Positions 6,882 to 10,645 of a stretch of DNA of 10,645 bases are shown one piece after another (position 1 is the first letter of the stretch; every line of letters starts with the position of its first letter). Made by a program: the position numbers and the translations under genes. The stretch comes from Labilibaculum sp. (GTDB lineage Bacteria; Bacteroidota; Bacteroidia; Bacteroidales; Marinifilaceae): the NCBI GenBank assembly GCA_016743925.1, contig JADGFH010000097.1, forward strand, positions 1 through 10,645, written 5' to 3'. The notes under the pieces are model-generated. The model saw only the letters and a program-made list of their open reading frames with translations, made no database searches and had not been told where the DNA came from.

Positions 6882-6895
6882 TTGGAATATTCCAA
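6882..6895. promoter_or_regulatory. Perfect 14-bp palindrome, candidate operator
   Basis: TTGGAATATTCCAA is a gapless palindrome ending 33 nt before the ATG at 6929. Its position in a promoter-sized gap and perfect symmetry suit a dimeric regulator. The preceding bases also give TATATTGG (6878-6885), one mismatch from the Bacteroidota -7 consensus TAnnTTTG, but no matching -33 box is seen. The regulator, if any, is unknown. Confidence 0.4.
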
Positions 6896-6928
6896 ACATT
6901 TTCTATTATTAATTTAAATTTAAAAGTT

Positions 6929-7810
6929 ATGATTAAAAGATTTACGTCATTAGTTGCATGTATAGTTCTAGTAGCTGTAGGTAGCATGGTTTCTGCACAA
7001 AAAGCAGAGACAAAAGTGACAAAACAAATTAAAGCATTTTCATGGTTAGATGTTGCTGTTGTCGATGGTAATCAAGTTGAAGGTGGTTTGCACGTTTATG
7101 AGGATATTACTGATCTTACTTCTTACTTAAAGCCTGCACAAACTTCTATTGGTATGATGGTTTCTATTGTAAAAGGTGATCCTACAATGACTGCCGGTAC
7201 TTATCGTCTTTCAGCTTGGGAGGTTGGTAATGCAGCTCCACTAGTTGGCGAATGGGAACGTGTTGCCGAAACAATTTTGGTTGCAGACATCGCTGCCCGT
7301 GATGCTTATGTAGTTGCCGATAATTCTAAAGCATTATTGGCTGAAGGTACAATGGTAGTGGTAACAGCAGGGGCTACTGGTTTTGTTGAAACTTATGTAT
7401 ATAAAGGTGGAACAGACAATAAGACATGTTGGTTATCTTTATCGGACGCTAGTGGTGCTGGTTTTATTGCTTACGGACAAGGTACTGTATCTTATAGTGC
7501 TAAAGGTGTTGATAATTCAGGTCCTGTTGATGGTCTTGATATTACTGACTTGTCTAAAGTGATTACTAAGATGGAAGAAGTAATAGCTCCTTTAGAAGCG
7601 GGTTCTGGGTTATTTTTCATCTCTTTCCCTGATGCTTGGAACAAACCTACTTTTTATGTAAATGATGGTAATGAGGAGTTTCCATTGAACGACTGTTGGA
7701 CTGTTAAGCGTGTTAAAAAAGGAAACGTTTGGTATCAGGAATGGACTTCTAATTTAGATTTTTTTCCTGAAGAGGCTAGCGGTAATACTTTAAGTGTAAT
7801 TGTTCGCTAA
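6929..7810 (+). CDS. Secreted protein with fibre-like C-terminal domain, function unknown
   Basis: A 293-residue exported protein with a signal peptide at 1-23 (SMVSA, then QKAE). I do not recognise a named family for the whole protein. Two related modules are visible. Residues 50-113 run VEGGLHVYEDI ... IGMMVSI ... TYRLSAWEVG ... GEWERVA. Residues 119-172 run VADIAARDAYVVAD ... EGTMVVVT ... ETYVYKGG ... CWLSL. The first shares its 'GG(L/F)...GM-V...Y-x-W...W' skeleton with two modules of the next gene. Residues about 180-293 (starting FIAYGQGTVSYSA, with GLFFISFPDAWNKPTFYVND) resemble the C-terminal domain of the preceding gene. A 153-nt structured gap upstream and a strong terminator 35 nt downstream suggest it may be expressed as its own unit or as the end of the cluster. 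Its small size and lack of FN3 repeats or a sorting domain would suit a subunit or cap of a surface structure, but that is inference. Confidence 0.7.
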   Translation: MIKRFTSLVACIVLVAVGSMVSAQKAETKVTKQIKAFSWLDVAVVDGNQVEGGLHVYEDITDLTSYLKPAQTSIGMMVSIVKGDPTMTAGTYRLSAWEVGNAAPLVGEWERVAETILVADIAARDAYVVADNSKALLAEGTMVVVTAGATGFVETYVYKGGTDNKTCWLSLSDASGAGFIAYGQGTVSYSAKGVDNSGPVDGLDITDLSKVITKMEEVIAPLEAGSGLFFISFPDAWNKPTFYVNDGNEEFPLNDCWTVKRVKKGNVWYQEWTSNLDFFPEEASGNTLSVIVR

Positions 7811-7844
7811 TTTTATTTCTTAAAATTATTTAAGAATGCTTAGT

Positions 7845-7883
7845 AAGGCAGGTGGATACTGCTAAAGTATCTACCTGCTTTTT
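7845..7883 (+). terminator. Strong rho-independent terminator
   Basis: GCAGGTGGATAC (7848-7859) pairs with GTATCTACCTGC (7867-7878) over 12 positions with one G-U pair, around a 7-nt loop (TGCTAAA). The helix extends outward through the A/T bases at 7845-7847 and 7879-7881, and five T follow the stem (7879-7883). It begins 35 nt after the stop of the upstream gene and should end the transcript there. The FN3-repeat gene at 8079 must then have its own promoter or rely on read-through. Confidence 0.9.
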
Positions 7884-8078
7884 AAAAAATAATAAAGATT
7901 TGTTAGTTGTAAACCTCCAGATTGAAATTAAGATAAGTTTATTATGGTGTTCCATCTGATTTTGTAATAGTATTGATGAAACACTCACGATTAGAGATAT
8001 CGATTACTAGCATTAATACTTTAAATATGATACGTTTTTGATTTGTCTTAGATCTTACGTACTTTAAATTTTGAATAG

Positions 8079-10645
8079 ATGAAAAAAAAATATTTTATTT
8101 TGGTGTTGTGCCTGATGCAAGCATTGGGAGGTTTTGCACAGCAATCGAAGGTATCTAAAACAATCACACCTATTTTTCCTTCTTTGCCTGTTGTTTTTCA
8201 AGACAATGTTAAAGGGGGATTGCATCAGGTAGCCGATTTGTTTGCTAAAGATATTGCGACCGAATTAAAAAATGAAGGCATGGTAGTCTGGGATGTTTTA
8301 ACCCAGTGTTATTACCAGTGGGATGGAACAAAATGGGAAGCTATTAATCTTTTTAAAAGCTGGACCGATGGGGTCAAAGCCAAAAAGAATGAGTTATTTG
8401 TGAAGCAGGGGCACCTTTTTCAGGTGGTAACCGATAATACAATTGATGCCGATTTGGTAGGTGGAGACGATACCGATCCTTTAAACGATGCCAATTGGAT
8501 GTCTATTGGTGACGATTTAGGCAATCATATTGCTACAAAAACAATTACTGCTGCCGACCCAGATGTGCCGGTATTAGAGGATATTAATTTTAAAGGCGGA
8601 TTTCAGACTGTTGCAAATACACTAGAATTTGATAAAATACCTAATACTAAGAAAAAGCTTGGTATGCTTGTATGGAATAATGAGACCAAATCTTATTACC
8701 GCTGGAAAGGAACCGAATGGAGCAAAGTTAATTCCTTTGTAACTGGAACAAGTTCTGGGCAAATGCAATACTGGAATGGTAAGGCATGGGTGTTATTAGA
8801 TCCTTCAGAGACTGATGCTACGACACTGAAAATGATTAATAATATTCCCGTTTGGGTTAGTGCTCCAGATGCACCTCTAATAACATCCGTTATTGCGGGT
8901 AACGCACTGGCAAAAGTGGCGTATACAGCTCCCTTAAAGAATGGTGGATCAAGCATTATTTCTTATACCGCAATTTCATCACCCGATGATTTAACAGGAA
9001 CGGTTATTAAGTCAGGAGATGGTCTTATAAACGTACTAGGACTTACCAATGGCACAGCCTACACCTTTATGGTTAAAGCGACCAATACAGCTGGTATGAG
9101 TGCAGCAAGTACCGCTTCCGTTTCTGTTACACCTGCAACAGTTCCCGATGCTCCGGTAATTACAAGGGTAACGGCGAATAATGAGCAGGTGAGTGTAGCT
9201 TTTACGGCACCAGCTAATAATGGAGGTTCTACTATTACTAAATATACAGCAACTTCATCGCCAGATGGTAAAACAGGTACAGTGACTCAAGCTACTGATG
9301 GTACCATCCTTGTGCCAGGTCTTATTACTGGAACTTCTTATACGTTTACAGTAAGAGCAAGTAATGCAATAGGTGAGGGGCAAGCAAGTTTACCTTCCTA
9401 TTTAGTTAGTACTGCAAAAGTGCCTGACGAACCAGTAATAACAAATGTTACTGCGGGTGATGGATTTGTAAAAATTACATTTACGGCACCAGCTAATAAT
9501 GGGGGTTCCGAAATTACATCTTATATAGCAACTTCTACGGTAGGGGATTATAAGGCAACTGTCAATCAGTCAGGTGGTGGTACAATTACGGTAAATGGTT
9601 TGACCAACGGTAGCAGTTATGCCTTTATATTAAGAGCAAAAAATATTGTAGGTTTGAGTGCAGCAAGTGGCGTATCTGCTTCTGTTACACCAGTAGGTGC
9701 TCCTGACGCACCAAGTATTGGTTTGGCAACAGCGGGTGATAAACAGGCTACAATTGCTTTTACAGCTTCCCTATATAATAGGGGTTCTATTATTACTAAA
9801 TATACAGCGACTGCTTCGCCAGGAGGTTTGACTGGTACAGTGAGTCAGGCGGGATCAGGTTCAATTACTGTAACGGGGCTTACCAATGGACAGACTTATA
9901 CCTTTACAGTGAAAGCGACCAATGCAGTAGGTGAAAGTTTAGCCAGTGGCGCTTCCAATGAGGTAACACCAGTAGGTGCTCCTGACGCACCAGGTATTGG
10001 TTCGGCAATAGCCGGAAATGCTAAGGCTACAATTGCTTTTACAGCACCAGCCGATAATGGGGGTTCTACTATTATTAAATATACAGCGACTTCGTCGCCA
10101 GGAGATTTTACAGGTACAGTGAGTCAGTCGGGATCAGGTTCAATTACTGTAACGGGTCTTACCAATGGAACAGCTTATACCTTTACAGTAAAAGCGACGA
10201 ATGCAGTAGGTGAAAGTTTAGCCAGTAGCGCTTCCGCTTCTGTTACACCAGCAACTGTTCCGGACGCACCAACAGGCGTTGTGGCAACACCTGGAAATGC
10301 ACAGGCTACAATTGCTTTTACGGCACCAGCCGATAATGGGGGTTCTACTATTATTAAATATACAGCGACTTCGTCGCCAGGAGATTTTACAGGTACAGTG
10401 AGTCAGTCGGGATCAGGTTCAATTACTGTAACGGGTCTTACCAATGGAACAGCTTATACCTTTACAGTAAAAGCGACGAATGCAGTAGGAACAAGTTCTG
10501 CTTCTGCTTCTGCTTCTGCTTCTGTTACGCCTGCTATTGTACCAAGTGCACCAACAATAGGTGCGGCAACAAGAGGTAATGCACAGGCTACAATTGCTTT
10601 TACAGCACCTGCAGATAATGGAGGTTCAACGATCACGTCTTATAC
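8079..10645 (+). CDS. Large secreted fibronectin type III repeat protein (3' end outside window)
   Basis: An open frame of 855 codons with no stop before the window edge. ATG 8079 opens a signal peptide (MKKKYFILVLCLMQALGGFA, then QQ). Codons 2-4 are nine consecutive A. Residues 44-90 (VKGGLHQV ... EGMVVWDV ... CYYQWDGTKWEAIN) and 171-218 (FKGGFQTV ... LGMLVWNN ... SYYRWKGTEWSKVN) are two copies of one module, also related to the preceding gene. Between them DDLGNHIATK (145-154) resembles a tail-fibre 'LGNHxAT' motif. SSGQMQYWNGKAWVLLD (225-241) follows. From residue 264 there are tandem FN3 domains, each starting (D/S)-x-P and carrying TAPANNGGS-like, KYTATSSPG-like, GLTNGTAYTFTVKATNAVG-like and VTP segments. 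Starts are at 264, 357, 450, 543, 636, 729 and 823, the last truncated. Such arrays usually act as extended spacers or adhesive stalks. The C-terminus, and so any T9SS sorting domain or catalytic domain, cannot be seen. Confidence 0.85.
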   Translation, partial: MKKKYFILVLCLMQALGGFAQQSKVSKTITPIFPSLPVVFQDNVKGGLHQVADLFAKDIATELKNEGMVVWDVLTQCYYQWDGTKWEAINLFKSWTDGVKAKKNELFVKQGHLFQVVTDNTIDADLVGGDDTDPLNDANWMSIGDDLGNHIATKTITAADPDVPVLEDINFKGGFQTVANTLEFDKIPNTKKKLGMLVWNNETKSYYRWKGTEWSKVNSFVTGTSSGQMQYWNGKAWVLLDPSETDATTLKMINNIPVWVSAPDAPLITSVIAGNALAKVAYTAPLKNGGSSIISYTAISSPDDLTGTVIKSGDGLINVLGLTNGTAYTFMVKATNTAGMSAASTASVSVTPATVPDAPVITRVTANNEQVSVAFTAPANNGGSTITKYTATSSPDGKTGTVTQATDGTILVPGLITGTSYTFTVRASNAIGEGQASLPSYLVSTAKVPDEPVITNVTAGDGFVKITFTAPANNGGSEITSYIATSTVGDYKATVNQSGGGTITVNGLTNGSSYAFILRAKNIVGLSAASGVSASVTPVGAPDAPSIGLATAGDKQATIAFTASLYNRGSIITKYTATASPGGLTGTVSQAGSGSITVTGLTNGQTYTFTVKATNAVGESLASGASNEVTPVGAPDAPGIGSAIAGNAKATIAFTAPADNGGSTIIKYTATSSPGDFTGTVSQSGSGSITVTGLTNGTAYTFTVKATNAVGESLASSASASVTPATVPDAPTGVVATPGNAQATIAFTAPADNGGSTIIKYTATSSPGDFTGTVSQSGSGSITVTGLTNGTAYTFTVKATNAVGTSSASASASASVTPAIVPSAPTIGAATRGNAQATIAFTAPADNGGSTITSY
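10024..10210 (+). repeat. Near-identical repeat block, copy A (in FN3 repeat 5)
   Basis: This 187-nt block matches 10303-10489 at a 279-nt offset with a single difference seen by eye (A at 10043 against G at 10322, a silent third position). The match starts at AGGCTACAATTGC and ends at AATGCAGTAGG. Flanking linkers differ, so the copied segment is bounded inside the repeat. Confidence 0.92.
10303..10489 (+). repeat. Near-identical repeat block, copy B (in FN3 repeat 6)
   Basis: Partner of the block at 10024-10210, differing at one silent position. Such DNA identity within an otherwise diverged array points to a recent duplication or gene conversion, or to a collapsed or mis-assembled repeat if the source is short-read. 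Confidence 0.92.
10497..10523 (+). repeat. TCTGCT hexanucleotide microsatellite coding a Ser-Ala linker
   Basis: Four and a half copies of TCTGCT encode alternating Ser and Ala between FN3 repeats 6 and 7. The corresponding linker after repeat 5 is one codon shorter and not a pure repeat. A 6-nt unit keeps the reading frame whatever its copy number, so slippage would alter only linker length. Confidence 0.85.

Larger units (their letters stand above)
8868..10645 (+). repeat. Tandem FN3-coding repeat array, 279-nt period
   Basis: Repeat starts (the codon before x-P of each domain) fall at 8868, 9147, 9426, 9705, 9984, 10263 and 10545. The first five intervals are exactly 279 nt and the sixth is 282 nt, the extra codon lying in a Ser-Ala linker. 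The seventh copy is cut by the window edge. Copies near the 5' end are more diverged than copies 5 and 6, as expected if the array grows or homogenises toward its interior or 3' side. Confidence 0.92.

Noticed and set aside
8042..8073. A promoter-like pair, TTTG (8042-8045) and AAATTTTG (8066-8073) with 20-nt spacing, just before the FN3 gene.
   Set aside because: The spacing suits the Bacteroidota consensus, but transcription would start at about 8077-8081, on top of the ATG at 8079, giving a leaderless message. The -7 box also lacks its first T. Not called.
8696..8956. Open frame on the minus strand within the FN3 gene.
   Set aside because: It lies antisense to a well-supported coding sequence and has no recognisable domain or start context. 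The other antisense open frames (1974-2201, 3904-4089, 5542-5823, 10454-10636) were rejected for the same reason.
10024..10489. Regularly spaced repeats considered as a CRISPR-like array.
   Set aside because: The repeats are in-frame, about 279 nt long and encode FN3 domains. There are no short repeats with unique spacers and no cas genes.

Overview
The window looks like a chromosomal segment of a Bacteroidota bacterium. The support is type IX secretion system (T9SS) families (a PorP/SprF-like barrel, a type B/CHU_C sorting domain, an OmpA-like periplasmic protein), AT-rich intergenic DNA, and Sec signal peptides ending in 'AQ' on all six main genes. The style suggests a free-living, possibly marine Bacteroidia member; genus and species cannot be fixed from the sequence.

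Layout. Bases 1-84 are the last 27 codons of a sensor histidine kinase. Bases 129 to about 596 (minus strand) hold a decayed IS30-family transposase: C-terminal half only, one in-frame stop, no N-terminal half. A gene-free AT-rich stretch follows to about 1131, with inverted repeats and a possible promoter element. Three closely linked plus-strand genes come next: a small secreted protein with a degenerate T9SS type B (CHU_C) C-terminal domain (1132-2322), a PorP/SprF-family outer-membrane protein (2398-3387), and a periplasmic protein with PD40-like, OmpA-like and two LysM-like segments (3389-5254). Only 1 nt separates the last two. The fourth gene (5276-6775) lies 21 nt downstream and combines a Bacteroidota surface-protein head with phage-tail-fibre-type modules. 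After a structured 153-nt gap comes a smaller secreted protein (6929-7810), then a strong intrinsic terminator (7845-7883).

The last gene starts at 8079 and runs off the right edge without a stop. It has a signal peptide, two copies of a short module also found in the two genes before it, then a tandem fibronectin type III array with an almost invariant 279-nt period: six complete repeats and the start of a seventh.

Working model (inference): the first three genes form a T9SS-linked export, anchoring and envelope-attachment unit. The next three encode a family of related secreted or surface-displayed proteins built from phage-fibre-like and FN3 modules, possibly forming a cell-surface appendage or adhesin. 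No sorting domain is visible on the genes at 5276 and 6929, and the C-terminus of the last gene lies outside the window, so their dependence on the T9SS is not shown.
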